Assembly: GCA_903877095.1 (NCBI GenBank)
Contig: CAIRCP010000042.1
Span: forward strand, 1-42,760
DNA from: an uncultured Actinomycetes bacterium
GTDB lineage: Bacteria > Actinomycetota > Actinomycetes > Mycobacteriales > Mycobacteriaceae
Reading direction: 5' to 3'
DNA length: 42,760 nt
Shown here: positions 15,929 through 26,006 of the stretch, in pieces
How the letters are laid out: each line of letters starts with the position of its first letter
Numbering within the stretch: the stretch's first letter is position 1
The notes under the pieces: model-generated
Databases searched by the model: none
Told to the model about the DNA's origin: nothing
What the model saw: the letters and a program-made list of their open reading frames with translations, nothing else
Position numbers and translations under genes: made by a program

Positions 15929-16330
15929 GCGCAGCGCGGCGAGCGCTGCGATGATCTTCGCCTGGGCCTCGTCGAGGGACTCCGGCGACGGATTGCGGTC
16001 GACGTGGGCGAAGCCGAAATCGCTTAGATTTCGGGCCGGGAAGACGTGCACATGCAGGTGCGGCACCTCCAGCCCGGCGATGATGACCCCGGCCCGGTCG
16101 GCGTCGAAGGCCGCGCAGACGGCCTTGCCGACCCGCTGCGCCACGGCCATGACCTTGTCGAACAGCGCCGGTTCGACGTCCTGCCACTTGTCCACCTCGA
16201 CGCGCGGCACCACCAGGGTGTGCCCCGGGGTCATCGGTTCGATGGTCAGAAAGGCGACCACCTCGTCGTCGGAGTAGACGAAGCGACCCGGCAGGTCGCC
16301 ATTGATGATCATGGTGAAGACCGAGGGCAT
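15926..16330 (-). CDS. HIT-family nucleotide-binding protein (Rv0759c-like)
   Basis: A 134-residue histidine-triad protein, a small cytosolic nucleotide hydrolase/transferase fold. The triad is clear in HLHVHVFP at about residues 91-98, preceded by the N-terminal [11 protein letters not shown] strand-turn typical of the family. The natural substrate is unknown; relatives act on nucleoside phosphoramidates or dinucleoside polyphosphates. The stop codon is supplied by the last repeat unit of the phoR-proximal minisatellite. TAAGCT lies 7 nt before the ATG, suggesting its own leaderless promoter although it follows the SnoaL-like gene by only 27 nt. Confidence 0.92.
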   Translation of the reverse strand: MPSVFTMIINGDLPGRFVYSDDEVVAFLTIEPMTPGHTLVVPRVEVDKWQDVEPALFDKVMAVAQRVGKAVCAAFDADRAGVIIAGLEVPHLHVHVFPARNLSDFGFAHVDRNPSPESLDEAQAKIIAALAALR

Positions 16331-16337
16331 GTCGGTC

Positions 16338-16343
16338 AGCTTA
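16338..16343 (-). promoter_or_regulatory. -10 box of HIT gene
   Basis: TAAGCT on the minus strand, 7 nt before the ATG at 16330; no Shine-Dalgarno sequence in between. Confidence 0.45.
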
Positions 16344-16357
16344 AGGCGTGGCGCGGG

Positions 16358-16771
16358 TCAGTCACGCTTCCCGAACTGCATGGTCTCCAAGTTCCAGTAG
16401 CCGCGCATGTTGGTGATCAGTCCGCCGTCGTCGACGCGGTAGCAGAACACCCCGCGCACGGTGCTGGTGAAGCCACCCTCGAATTCGCTGCGCAGCACCA
16501 GGATGTGGGCCACCTCGTTGGGAGAGGCCGAGGGAAAGCTTTCCTCGCAGGTGACCCGCAGGGTGTTGGCGGCGATGTTGGTGTCGTAGAACGCCGCGAC
16601 CGCGGCCTTGCCCCGCACGCCCAGCCCGTCGGGATTGGTGACGGTCTGGCCGATCGGATCTTCGATCACGACGTCATCGGCCATCAGGGCCAGCCAGCCC
16701 TCGCGGTCGTGGGTCTGTACGCACCGCCAGGACGCCTGGGCGGCGGCCATGGCGGGCGTCACGTCAGTCAT
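16358..16771 (-). CDS. SnoaL-like/ketosteroid-isomerase-fold protein (Rv0760c-like)
   Basis: A 137-residue single-domain NTF2-like protein. The cone fold is indicated by AAAQASWRCVQTHDREGWLA, the DDVVIEDPIG strand and the repeated beta segments HILVLRSEF, GVFCYRVDDGG and MRGYWNLE. M. tuberculosis Rv0760c, in the same place, is a ketosteroid-isomerase-like steroid binder. I start at the ATG at 16771; an upstream ATG (16819) would add 16 Arg/Thr-rich residues overlapping adhB. It lies 16 nt after adhB, so it is read from the adhB promoter and its KstR-like operator. Confidence 0.87.
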   Translation of the reverse strand: MTDVTPAMAAAQASWRCVQTHDREGWLALMADDVVIEDPIGQTVTNPDGLGVRGKAAVAAFYDTNIAANTLRVTCEESFPSASPNEVAHILVLRSEFEGGFTSTVRGVFCYRVDDGGLITNMRGYWNLETMQFGKRD

Positions 16772-16787
16772 GTTCTGGGACAACGCT

Positions 16788-17918
16788 TTAGCGGTCCTCG
16801 TCCGTGTACCGGATGACACCGCGAATGTTGCGGCCCTCCAGCATGTCCTTGTAACCGTCGTTGATCTGCTCCAAGCGGTACTGCCGGGTCACCATGTCGT
16901 CGAGGTTTAGCCTGCCCGCCTTGTACATCGACAGCAGCAGAGGGATGTCGTAGTAAGGGTTGCCGCCGCCGAAGATGGTGCCCTGCAGGTTCTTCTGCAT
17001 CAGGGTCATCATCGCCAGGTTCAGCGTGACGTTGGTGTCGGTCATGCTGCCGATGGCGGTGAGCACACAGGTCCCGGACTTGGACGTGATGATCATGTAG
17101 TTCTCGACGTCGGCCCCGTTCAATTCGCCGACGGTCACGATGACCTTCTTGGCCATGAAGCCCTGGGTCTCCGCGGCGATGCCGGCCATGGCGGCGAATA
17201 TGTCTTCGTAGACGTGGGTGGCGCCGAACTTCAGGGCCTGGTCGCGCTTCCACTCGACGGGGTCGATGGCGAAGATCTTGCGCGCCCCGGAGACCACCGC
17301 GCCCTGCAAGGCGGCCATGCCGACACCGCCGATGCCGACGATCGCGACATCTTCGCCGGGCTTGATCTGGGCGGTGTGGGTCGCCGATCCCCAGCCCGTG
17401 GTGACGCCGCAGCCGACCAGGCAGGCGACCTCGAAGGGGACGGTCGGATCGATCTTCACCACCGAGGACTCGTGCACCACCATGTACGGCGAGAAGGTGC
17501 CCAACAGGGTCATCGGGAACACCGGCTTACCGTCGGTGGTGTGGATGCGGTGGGTGCCGTCCGCGATAGCGACACCACCGAGCAACCCCGCGCCCAGGTC
17601 GCAGAGGTTGCGCAGACCGGCCTGACACGACGGACACTTGCCGCAGGACGGGATGAACGACATCACGACGTGGTCGCCGGGCGCGACGCTCTCGACGCCC
17701 TCGCCGACCTCGATCACGACGCCGGCGCCCTCGTGGCCGCCCAGCACCGGGAAGCCCAGCATCGGGATGCCGCCGGTCACCAGGTGGTGGTCGGAGTGGC
17801 ACATCCCCGACGCTTCCATCTGGACCTTGACCTCACCCGGTGCCGGGTCACCGATCTCGATCTCCTCGATCGTCCACGGCTGGTTGAACTCGCGGATGAG
17901 CGCGCCTTTTGTCTTCAC
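16788..17918 (-). CDS. adhB: Zinc-dependent (NDMA-type) alcohol dehydrogenase AdhB
   Basis: A 376-residue class-III-like medium-chain dehydrogenase of the group annotated NDMA-dependent alcohol dehydrogenase, with a tightly held NAD cofactor. Catalytic zinc ligands appear in GMCHSDHH and GGHEGAG plus a Cys in LVGCGVTTGWGS; structural-zinc Cys are in PSCGKCPSCQAGLRNLC; the Rossmann motif is GIGGVGMAA. It probably oxidises an alcohol made by the neighbouring P450 system or by sterol breakdown. SD GGAAGG precedes the start at 17918. It follows the Rv0762c-like gene by 84 nt that contain a KstR-like palindrome, so it can be transcribed separately from the upstream operon. Confidence 0.95.
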   Translation of the reverse strand: MKTKGALIREFNQPWTIEEIEIGDPAPGEVKVQMEASGMCHSDHHLVTGGIPMLGFPVLGGHEGAGVVIEVGEGVESVAPGDHVVMSFIPSCGKCPSCQAGLRNLCDLGAGLLGGVAIADGTHRIHTTDGKPVFPMTLLGTFSPYMVVHESSVVKIDPTVPFEVACLVGCGVTTGWGSATHTAQIKPGEDVAIVGIGGVGMAALQGAVVSGARKIFAIDPVEWKRDQALKFGATHVYEDIFAAMAGIAAETQGFMAKKVIVTVGELNGADVENYMIITSKSGTCVLTAIGSMTDTNVTLNLAMMTLMQKNLQGTIFGGGNPYYDIPLLLSMYKAGRLNLDDMVTRQYRLEQINDGYKDMLEGRNIRGVIRYTDEDR

Positions 17919-17949
17919 TGCAAACCTTCCGGTGACGAGGGGGTCAAAC

Positions 17950-17963
17950 TAGAACGTGTTATT
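17950..17963. promoter_or_regulatory. KstR-like operator upstream of adhB
   Basis: TAGAACGTGTTATT fits the KstR consensus TNNAACNNGTTNNA at every fixed position except the last base. It is 31 nt upstream of the adhB start and touches a possible TAGTTT -10 box on the minus strand. KstR is the TetR-type repressor of cholesterol breakdown in mycobacteria. Confidence 0.6.
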
Positions 17964-18002
17964 GATCACGTCAGGCCATCCTATGACCTGACGGGTGTCA
18001 AG

Positions 18003-18560
18003 TCACCAGATGGGTACCGGGGCCTGCCCCAGCGGGTAGTAGCCGGGAAGCTTCTCACCGGCCATGCCGCGCTGGATGCGCTCCTGCATCCCCTGCGAGA
18101 GCTTGCCGGTCTTCATCAGTTCCAGATACAGCTTCTGCACATGGCCGAAGTCGAAGAAATCCCGCTGCCACTCGATGAGCGCTCCGCCCTTTTCGTCGGC
18201 GTTCAGCCGAAACCAGCTACCACCGATGCCGTAGATCTCCCGGCTCGATCCGTCGGCGTCGGTCGCGACCTGCTTCCAGAAGCCGACCACCTCGCCGATC
18301 CGGTCGTCGATGACCACCCGCTGGTACGGGTAGGTCCAACCTGCCAGCCCGGCCATCTCCAGGCCGAGGGCAATCTCGGCAATTTCAGCTTTGCCGACGC
18401 ACATCACGTCATCTTTGGGGCCGATGTTCCAGCCGTAGGTGGCGTCGTCGGCGTAAAAGTCGGCAAGCGGAGTCCAGTCGCCCGCGCGTTCGGCGGCGCG
18501 GTTGGCGTCCAGCCAGCGCTGCACGAAGCCCTCCAGCAGGTCACGGTCCAGCGCGGCCAT
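18003..18560 (-). CDS. SnoaL/NTF2-like protein (Rv0762c-like)
   Basis: A 185-residue protein with an NTF2-like core: LEGFVQRWLDANRAAERAG, then PLADFYADDATYGWNIG, then RVVIDDRIGEVVGFWKQV. Family members bind or isomerise small hydrophobic ligands; the substrate here is unknown. The start at 18560 is 2 nt after the ferredoxin stop, so it is the last gene of the cyp123-cyp51 operon. The C-terminal 50 residues (GHVQKLYLELMKTG) form an added helical tail. Confidence 0.85.
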   Translation of the reverse strand: MAALDRDLLEGFVQRWLDANRAAERAGDWTPLADFYADDATYGWNIGPKDDVMCVGKAEIAEIALGLEMAGLAGWTYPYQRVVIDDRIGEVVGFWKQVATDADGSSREIYGIGGSWFRLNADEKGGALIEWQRDFFDFGHVQKLYLELMKTGKLSQGMQERIQRGMAGEKLPGYYPLGQAPVPIW

Positions 18561-18562
18561 CG

Positions 18563-20126
<1,564 letters not shown>

Positions 20127-20130
<4 letters not shown>

Positions 20131-20945
20131 GTTGTCTCCGGATACTTCAGTTGCTGACGTTCCTTGGGCGCGTCGGACAGCGGCGCTTCGGGTTGCAGTT
20201 CCATCGACACGACGAACCCGCCCCGCGGTGTCTCGGCCACGAACGCGATGGCGCGGGCCAGGTCGGCTGCGCGCAGGAAGTAGGAATGCCGGGCCTGCCC
20301 CCACTTCGCCCAGTCCTCCAGCGCCGGAGCGATGGTCTCCGGCGTTAGGCTCCAGCCCATTTCAGTCTGGGTGGGACCCGGGTGCACGACCGACGCCCGC
20401 ACACCGGTGCCCTCCAGTTCCATCTGGAGATTGGTGACCATCGCCAGCAACCCGGCCTTGGCGGCGCCGTAGCCGCCCATGTGCGGTCGCTGCCGCAGGG
20501 CGACGTCGGAGCCGATGAAGATCGCGTCCCCGCGTTGGCGCTTGACCATGCCGGGCAGCACGGCGGTGGCCAGTCGGTTGGCGCCGATGAGGTGGGTCTG
20601 GATCTGGGACTCGAAATCGTCGGTGCTGGATTCATAAAGGCGGCCGAAGAAGGTGTCCCCGGCGCCGGCGACGAGCACCTCGATCTCGCCGAGTTCGGAC
20701 TCGGCCCGGTGCACGAACTGCGTCACCGAATCCGGGTCGGTGACGTCGAGGGGCAGCGCGACGGCTTCGCCTCCGTCGCTGCGGATCTGCTCGGCCAGCG
20801 CCTGGCACCGGTCCACCCGCCGGGCGCCCAGTGCGACGGGGAATCCGCGCGCGGCGAGTTCGGTCGCGGTGGCCGCGCCGATACCCGACGAGGCTCCGGC
20901 GATCAGGGTGGGACGGCGGTCGGGCTGCGGATCGAAGCGCGGCAT
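20127..20945 (-). CDS. SDR-family oxidoreductase (Rv0765c-like)
   Basis: A 272-residue classical SDR with GASSGIGAATA at the N-terminus, DVTDPDS, VAGAGD in the NNAG position, and YGAAKAGLL as the catalytic Tyr-x3-Lys. The ATG at 20945 overlaps the cyp123 stop (TGATG), and its own stop overlaps the cyp51 start. Being translated between two P450s, it likely oxidises or reduces a hydroxylated product of one of them; the exact substrate is unknown. Confidence 0.9.
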
Positions 20946-22162
20946 CACACCTTCTTCGCGGAGAGGGGCTTGACGGTTATGGGGAGTTGGGCGAAGCCGC
21001 GGACGCTGCTGGAGTGCACCCGCACGGCGGCGTCGGTGTCGACGTCGTAGCCGCGGATGCGTCCGAACAGTTCGGTGAGCGCCACCCGGGCTTCCATCCG
21101 GGCCAGGTGCGCCCCGAGGCAGAAGTGCGCCCCGCTACCGAAACTCAGGAGCTTGGAGCCGATGTCGCGGCCGATGCGGAATTCGTCCGGGTCGTCGAAC
21201 ACCCGCTCGTCGCGGTGCGCGGAGCCGGGCACCAGCAGCAGGGTGTCCCCGTCGTGCAGGGTGGTGCCGTGGAACTCGATGTCGCCGACGACGACCCGGG
21301 CCAGGATCTGGCTGGAGGTGTCATAGCGCAGCGTCTCCTCGATCCACAACGGGATGCGGGAGTGGTCGGCATGGACGGCGGTGAGTTGATCGGGATTGAC
21401 CCCTCCCCAATACAGGGCGTTGCCAAGCAGTTTCGTCGTCGTCTCGTTGCCGGCGACCACCATCAGGAACAGGAACGCCATAATTTCGTCGTCGCCGAGT
21501 CGGTCGCCGTCGATCTCGGCCTCGACGAGCGCCGAGGTGAGGTCGTCATGCGGAGCCCTGCGGCGCTGCTTGACCATGTCGGCGTAGTACATCAGTAACT
21601 CGATCGCCGCGGTCAGAGCGGCCTTCGGAACATCGGTCACACCGTCCTCGCGATGCATGACGGTGTCGCCGAGCGCGCGCAGGCGTGCACGGTCCTGATG
21701 CGGCACACCGACGAGTTCGGAGATCACGTCCATCGGCAGCTTGCCGGCGAATTCGGTGATGTAGTCGAAGGTTTCGCTCTCCAGCGCGGCGTCGAGGTGT
21801 TCGCGGGTGAGTTCGACAACCCGGGCTTCGAGTTCGCGGATGCGGCGCGGTGTGAAGCCCTTGGACACCAAGGTGCGCAACCGAAGGTGAGCGGGGTCGT
21901 CCATCGCCAGGAATGACATGGTGCGGTACGCCTCAGTCGTGCGGGAGATGGGATCGAGCGAGACTCCGAGCTTGTTGGAAAGCTCGGCGCTGTTGCGAAA
22001 TCCCCTGTGCACGTCCGCATGCCGGGTCAGCGCCCAGAAGTTGAGGTCGTCGTTGCGGTAGATCGGCGCCTCGTCGCGCAGCCGCCGGTAGTACGGGTAC
22101 GGATCCTCGTGGAATCGATAGTCGTAGGGGTCGAGAACCAGCTCGACCGTGTCCGCGCTCAT
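20945..22162 (-). CDS. cyp123: Cytochrome P450 CYP123
   Basis: A 405-residue soluble P450. I-helix VAGNETTTKLLG, ExxR in EETLRYD, and heme-binding FGSGAHFCLGAHLA with Cys ligand are all present. Gene position, between a TetR regulator and the SDR/cyp51, is the same as cyp123 (Rv0766c) in M. tuberculosis, whose natural substrate is unknown. It overlaps both neighbours at its start and stop, so the whole set is one translationally coupled unit. Confidence 0.92.
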   Translation of the reverse strand: MSADTVELVLDPYDYRFHEDPYPYYRRLRDEAPIYRNDDLNFWALTRHADVHRGFRNSAELSNKLGVSLDPISRTTEAYRTMSFLAMDDPAHLRLRTLVSKGFTPRRIRELEARVVELTREHLDAALESETFDYITEFAGKLPMDVISELVGVPHQDRARLRALGDTVMHREDGVTDVPKAALTAAIELLMYYADMVKQRRRAPHDDLTSALVEAEIDGDRLGDDEIMAFLFLMVVAGNETTTKLLGNALYWGGVNPDQLTAVHADHSRIPLWIEETLRYDTSSQILARVVVGDIEFHGTTLHDGDTLLLVPGSAHRDERVFDDPDEFRIGRDIGSKLLSFGSGAHFCLGAHLARMEARVALTELFGRIRGYDVDTDAAVRVHSSSVRGFAQLPITVKPLSAKKV

Positions 22163-22755
22163 CGCGACCCTGTCTCGTCGAGGACCAGTCCCACCACGTA
22201 GCCGAGCCGGTCGGCGATCTGCCGGTAGGTCAGCACCCCACTGCCGGCGTGAACCAGCGCCCCGAAATAGGTCATCTCCAGAGCGGAGACCGTTCGCGGG
22301 TCGGCGCCGGGACCGAGTGCCGACTTGATCCGCTTATGGATCGCGGCACCGATCTGCTCGCGCACCGGGCCCACCGCGGCGTCGTGGCTCAGCAGGGCGG
22401 TGGTGCAGGCGGCGGCGACCTCGGGTTCGTCGGCGACCACCAGGGCCAGGCTGCGCAGCGCCTGCTGAACGCGGGCGACGCGGGTGTCGTTGACGTCGGT
22501 GTAGAACGGCACCTGGCGCACCAGATCCAGGTACACCTCGGCGACGAGATGGTTCTTCGACGAGAAATACGTGTACGCGGTCGCGGGCGCCACCTGGGCG
22601 CGCGCGGCGACGGCGCGCACCGTCAGGTCGGCATATGACGTCTCGCGAAGTGTCTCCAGCGCTGAATGCACCAGCTTGCGCACGGTCTCCTCCTGGCGCG
22701 GACGCCGAACCGGCAGGGTGCGCTCGGCCGCTGTCGCCACACCGTCGCTGGACAC
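22159..22755 (-). CDS. TetR-family regulator of the P450 operon (Rv0767c-like)
   Basis: A 198-residue TetR-type repressor. The N-terminal DNA-binding domain includes RKLVHSALETLRETSYADLT, the HTH AVAARAQVAPATAYTYFSSK, and NHLVAEVYLDLV. The C-terminal part is a helical ligand domain. I start at the GTG at 22755 because TACGGT sits 6 nt upstream, giving a leaderless start; an ATG at 22791 would swallow that promoter and add an Arg-rich stretch. It is the first gene of the cyp123-SDR-cyp51-ferredoxin operon and divergent from the aldehyde dehydrogenase operon, with a perfect inverted repeat between them as likely operator. Confidence 0.9.
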   Translation of the reverse strand: MSSDGVATAAERTLPVRRPRQEETVRKLVHSALETLRETSYADLTVRAVAARAQVAPATAYTYFSSKNHLVAEVYLDLVRQVPFYTDVNDTRVARVQQALRSLALVVADEPEVAAACTTALLSHDAAVGPVREQIGAAIHKRIKSALGPGADPRTVSALEMTYFGALVHAGSGVLTYRQIADRLGYVVGLVLDETGSR

Positions 22756-22761
22756 CTGTCC

Positions 22762-22767
22762 ACCGTA
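22762..22767 (-). promoter_or_regulatory. -10 box of the P450 operon
   Basis: TACGGT on the minus strand, 6 nt before the GTG at 22755. Confidence 0.5.
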
Positions 22768-22848
22768 AGCGGGTCGGCGCCGTCGAATCAAGCAGAAGCG
22801 GCGAAATAGCTGATGAAGCGGGACTTGTCGGCCAGCTCCCTTGCCGTC

Positions 22849-22874
22849 TCGAACCGGGTGTGGATATGGTTCGA
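22849..22874. promoter_or_regulatory. Inverted-repeat operator candidate between tetR and aldA
   Basis: TCGAACC-N12-GGTTCGA, a perfect 7-bp inverted repeat with centres about two helical turns apart. It lies 94 nt upstream of the TetR start and 37 nt upstream of the aldehyde dehydrogenase start, where a divergently acting TetR dimer pair could bind. Confidence 0.5.
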
Positions 22875-22911
22875 CGAGGCATATTCGGACAGGTGTCTAC
22901 CAGGAGGGCCG

Positions 22912-24378
22912 ATGGCGATCGGGGCCGACCGCGACAGCGATCTCTTCATCGACGGCGCGCTGACCCCCGGTGGCGCCGGACGGTTCGACACCGTCAACCC
23001 GGCCACCGAAGAGATCCTGGGCACCGCGGCCAACGCCGACCGGGCCGACATGGACCGTGCGATCACAGCAGCCCGTCGGGTGTTCGACACGACCGATTGG
23101 TCGACCAACACCGAACTGCGGGTGCGCTGCATCCGGCAGCTGCGGGATGCCCTGCGCGCGAACATCGAGGATGTCCGGGCGATCACCATCGCCGAGGCGG
23201 GCGCTCCGCGCATGCTGACCGCGGCCGCGCAGTTGGAGGGACCGGTCGAGGATCTGAACTTCTCCGCCGGCACCGCCGAAACGTATTCGTGGCGAACCGA
23301 TCTCGGCGTCGCCGCCCCGATGGGAATCAAGACCCGGCGCACCGTGGTCCGCGAGGCGGTCGGGGTCGTCGCGGCGATCACGCCGTGGAACTTCCCGCAC
23401 CAGATCAACCTGGCAAAGATCGGGCCGGCCCTGGCGGCCGGTAACACCGTCGTCCTCAAGCCGGCGCCCGACACCCCCTGGTGCGCAGCGGTGCTCGGCG
23501 AACTGGCCGCCGAACACACTGACCTCCCGCCGGGTGTGCTCAACATCGTCACCTCCGACGATCACGCCGTCGGCGCCATGCTGACCGCCGACCCGCGGGT
23601 CGACATGGTGTCCTTCACCGGGTCCACCGCCACCGGGCGCGCCGTCATGGCCGCAGCCGCCCCGACCGTCAAGAAGGTCTTTCTGGAACTCGGCGGCAAG
23701 TCGGCGTTCCTGGTGCTCGACGATGCCGATCTGGCCACCGCGTGCTCGCTGGCGGCGTTCACCGCGTCGGTTCACGCGGGACAGGGCTGCGCCATCACCA
23801 CCCGTCTGGTGGTGCCGCGGGCCCGCTACGACGACGCGGTCGCCGCTGCCGCCGCCACCATGTCCGGGATCAGACCGGGCGATCCGGCCAAACCCGGAAC
23901 CATCTGCGGCCCAGTGATTTCCGCCCGGCAACGCGACCGGGTGCAGTCCTACCTCGATCTGGCGCTCGCCGAAGGCGGAACGTTCGCCTCCGGGGGCGGG
24001 CGCCCGGCCGGCCGGGACCGCGGGTTCTTCATCGAGCCGACGTTGGTCGCCGGACTGACCAACGACGCCCGGGTGGCTCGCGAGGAGATCTTCGGGCCGG
24101 TGCTCACCGTCATCGCCCACGATGGGGACGACGATGCGGTGTGTATCGCCAACGACTCGCCCTACGGGTTGTCGGCGACGGTGTTCAGCGCGGATCCGGA
24201 TCGGGCGCAACGGATTGCCCACCGGCTTCGCGTCGGGACCGTCAACGTCAACGGCGGGGTCTGGTACTCGGCGGACGTTCCGTTCGGGGGATACAAGCAG
24301 TCCGGCATCGGCCGCGAGATGGGCATTGCCGGGTTCGAGGAGTACCTCGAACTCAAATCCATTGCCACAGCGGTCTAA
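22912..24378 (+). CDS. aldA: Aldehyde dehydrogenase AldA
   Basis: NAD(P)-dependent aldehyde dehydrogenase of 488 residues. Landmarks: TPWNFPHQINLAKIGPALA (cofactor region), FTGSTATGR, ELGGKSA with the general-base Glu, and the catalytic Cys in HAGQGCAITTR; EEIFGPVL and PFGGYKQSGIGRE close the fold. The ATG at 22912 has AGGAGG upstream; a longer reading from 22813 would run through the operator region and is rejected. First gene of a four-gene plus-strand operon (aldA, SDR, hydroxyacid dehydrogenase, CMD-like) divergent from the P450 operon. Presumably oxidises the aldehyde made by an alcohol dehydrogenase such as AdhB; that is inference. Confidence 0.95.
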   Translation: MAIGADRDSDLFIDGALTPGGAGRFDTVNPATEEILGTAANADRADMDRAITAARRVFDTTDWSTNTELRVRCIRQLRDALRANIEDVRAITIAEAGAPRMLTAAAQLEGPVEDLNFSAGTAETYSWRTDLGVAAPMGIKTRRTVVREAVGVVAAITPWNFPHQINLAKIGPALAAGNTVVLKPAPDTPWCAAVLGELAAEHTDLPPGVLNIVTSDDHAVGAMLTADPRVDMVSFTGSTATGRAVMAAAAPTVKKVFLELGGKSAFLVLDDADLATACSLAAFTASVHAGQGCAITTRLVVPRARYDDAVAAAAATMSGIRPGDPAKPGTICGPVISARQRDRVQSYLDLALAEGGTFASGGGRPAGRDRGFFIEPTLVAGLTNDARVAREEIFGPVLTVIAHDGDDDAVCIANDSPYGLSATVFSADPDRAQRIAHRLRVGTVNVNGGVWYSADVPFGGYKQSGIGREMGIAGFEEYLELKSIATAV

Positions 24379-24395
24379 CGGCAGAGGGGAGCAGC

Positions 24396-25148
24396 ATGGG
24401 ACAGTTCGACGGAAAGGTCGCCATCGTCACCGGGGCGGGCGGCGGCATCGGTCAGGCCTACGCCGAAGCACTCGCCCGCCAGGGTGCGGCGGTGGTGATC
24501 GCCGACATCAACGCCGGAGGCGCCGAGCAGGTGGCCGCCGGGATCTCCGGCGAGGGCGGCCGGGCGTTGGCCGTGCCTGTCGACGTCGCCGATCCGGCGT
24601 CGGCCGCGGCGATGGCCGAGCGCACGATCGCGGAGTTCGGCGGCATCGACTTCCTGGTGAACAACGCCGCCATCTTCGGCGGGATGAAACTGGACATGCT
24701 GCTGACCGTCGATTGGGAATACTACAAGCGGTTCATGAGCGTGAACCTCGACGGCGCACTGGTCTGCACCCGGGCGGTCTACAAGAACATGGCGGCCCGC
24801 GGGGGAGGGGCGATCGTCAACCAATCCTCCACGGCGGCATGGCTCTACGCCAACTACTACGGTCTGGCCAAAGTCGGCATCAACGGACTCACCCAGCAGT
24901 TGTCCCGCGAACTGGGCTGGCAGAACATTCGCATCAACGCGATCGCACCCGGCCCGATCGACACCGAAGCCAACCGCACCACCACCCCGGCAGGGATAGT
25001 GGAGGACATCGTCAAGCGGATCCCGCTGAGCCGCATGGGGCAACCGGAGGATCTCGTCGGGATGTGCCTGTTCCTGCTGTCCGATCAGGCGAAGTGGATC
25101 ACCGGCCAGATCTTCAACGTCGACGGCGGACAGATCATCCGGTCATGA
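24396..25148 (+). CDS. SDR-family oxidoreductase (Rv0769-like)
   Basis: A 250-residue classical SDR: GAGGGIGQA, NNAAIFGG, catalytic Ser in NQSSTAAW and YGLAK (Tyr-x3-Lys), INAIAPGPIDTE and FNVDGGQ. SD AGAGGGGA precedes the ATG; it lies 17 nt after aldA. Its stop overlaps the next start (ATGA), so the two proteins are coupled. KstR-regulon members have been reported at this locus in other mycobacteria as I recall, consistent with a role in sterol or related hydrophobic-carbon use. Confidence 0.92.
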   Translation: MGQFDGKVAIVTGAGGGIGQAYAEALARQGAAVVIADINAGGAEQVAAGISGEGGRALAVPVDVADPASAAAMAERTIAEFGGIDFLVNNAAIFGGMKLDMLLTVDWEYYKRFMSVNLDGALVCTRAVYKNMAARGGGAIVNQSSTAAWLYANYYGLAKVGINGLTQQLSRELGWQNIRINAIAPGPIDTEANRTTTPAGIVEDIVKRIPLSRMGQPEDLVGMCLFLLSDQAKWITGQIFNVDGGQIIRS

Positions 25149-26002
25149 ATCAATTTGGCGAAACCAGCATCGGCTACATCGGTCTGGGCAGCATGGGCGC
25201 CCCGATGGCCATGCGCCTGGTGGGCTGGCCCGGCGGCCTGACCGTCTATGACGTGCGCGACGAGGCGATGGCCCCGTTCGCCGATGCCGGCGCGACCGCC
25301 GCCGCCAGTCTGGCCGAGGTCGCCGGAGCAGATCTGATCGATGTGACGGTCCTCGACGACGCCCAGGTCCGGGCGGTGGTCGCCGAACTCGCTGCCAACA
25401 CCGCCCCAGGCACCGTCATCGCCATCCACTCCACCATCGCCGACACCACCGCCGCCGAACTGGCCGAACGTTATGCGCCGCAGGGGATTAACATCATCGA
25501 CGCCCCGGTCAGCGGGGGTGCGGTGGCCGCGCAGAAGGGTGAGTTGGCCACCATGGTCGGCGCGCCCCGAGATGTCTACGAGCGGGTCAAGCCGATCTTC
25601 AAGCAGTGGGCATCCCTGGTGATCCACGCCGGCGAACCTGGGGCGGGAACCCGGATGAAGCTGGCCCGGAACATGCTGACCTTCAGCGCGTTTGCGGCGG
25701 CAGGTGAGGCGATGCGGCTGGCCGAACGGGCCGGGCTGGACCTGCAGGCGCTCGGCCGGGTGGTCCGTCATACCGACGCGCTGACCATGGGCCCCGGCGC
25801 CATCATGATCCGCGACAACACGCACGACATCGAGCCGGGCCACTGGCTGTACGACACCTTCACCCATACCCGGGAACTCGGCGAGAAGGACCTGAGTCTC
25901 GCTCTGGCACTGGGAGATTCACTTGACGTCGATCTGCCGCTGGCGCGGATCGCGCTGGACAACCTGGCAGCCGGACTCGGTGTGCCGCATCGAGAGGACT
26001 GA
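25145..26002 (+). CDS. Beta-hydroxyacid dehydrogenase (6PGDH/HIBADH-like, Rv0770-like)
   Basis: A 285-residue NAD(P)-dependent beta-hydroxyacid dehydrogenase. N-terminal Rossmann motif GYIGLGSMGAPMA, substrate-binding DAPVSGG, and the catalytic Lys in GTRMKLARNM (GxxxKxxxN pattern) are intact. The C-terminal helical domain follows. Substrate not predictable: 3-hydroxyisobutyrate, tartronate semialdehyde and similar acids are typical. Start ATG overlaps the preceding SDR stop. Confidence 0.92.
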   Translation: MNQFGETSIGYIGLGSMGAPMAMRLVGWPGGLTVYDVRDEAMAPFADAGATAAASLAEVAGADLIDVTVLDDAQVRAVVAELAANTAPGTVIAIHSTIADTTAAELAERYAPQGINIIDAPVSGGAVAAQKGELATMVGAPRDVYERVKPIFKQWASLVIHAGEPGAGTRMKLARNMLTFSAFAAAGEAMRLAERAGLDLQALGRVVRHTDALTMGPGAIMIRDNTHDIEPGHWLYDTFTHTRELGEKDLSLALALGDSLDVDLPLARIALDNLAAGLGVPHRED

Positions 26003-26006
26003 AGGC

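Noticed and set aside
15653..16277. Plus-strand frames containing repeats such as [13 protein letters not shown]
   Set aside because: They arise only from translating the 38-bp minisatellite and the antisense of the HIT gene; no start signal.
22813..22911. 33-residue N-terminal extension of aldA
   Set aside because: It runs through the operator region, and the ATG at 22912 has a strong AGGAGG.
22897..24222. A 441-codon antisense frame to aldA
   Set aside because: Gly/Arg/His-rich shadow without any motif; aldA is certain.
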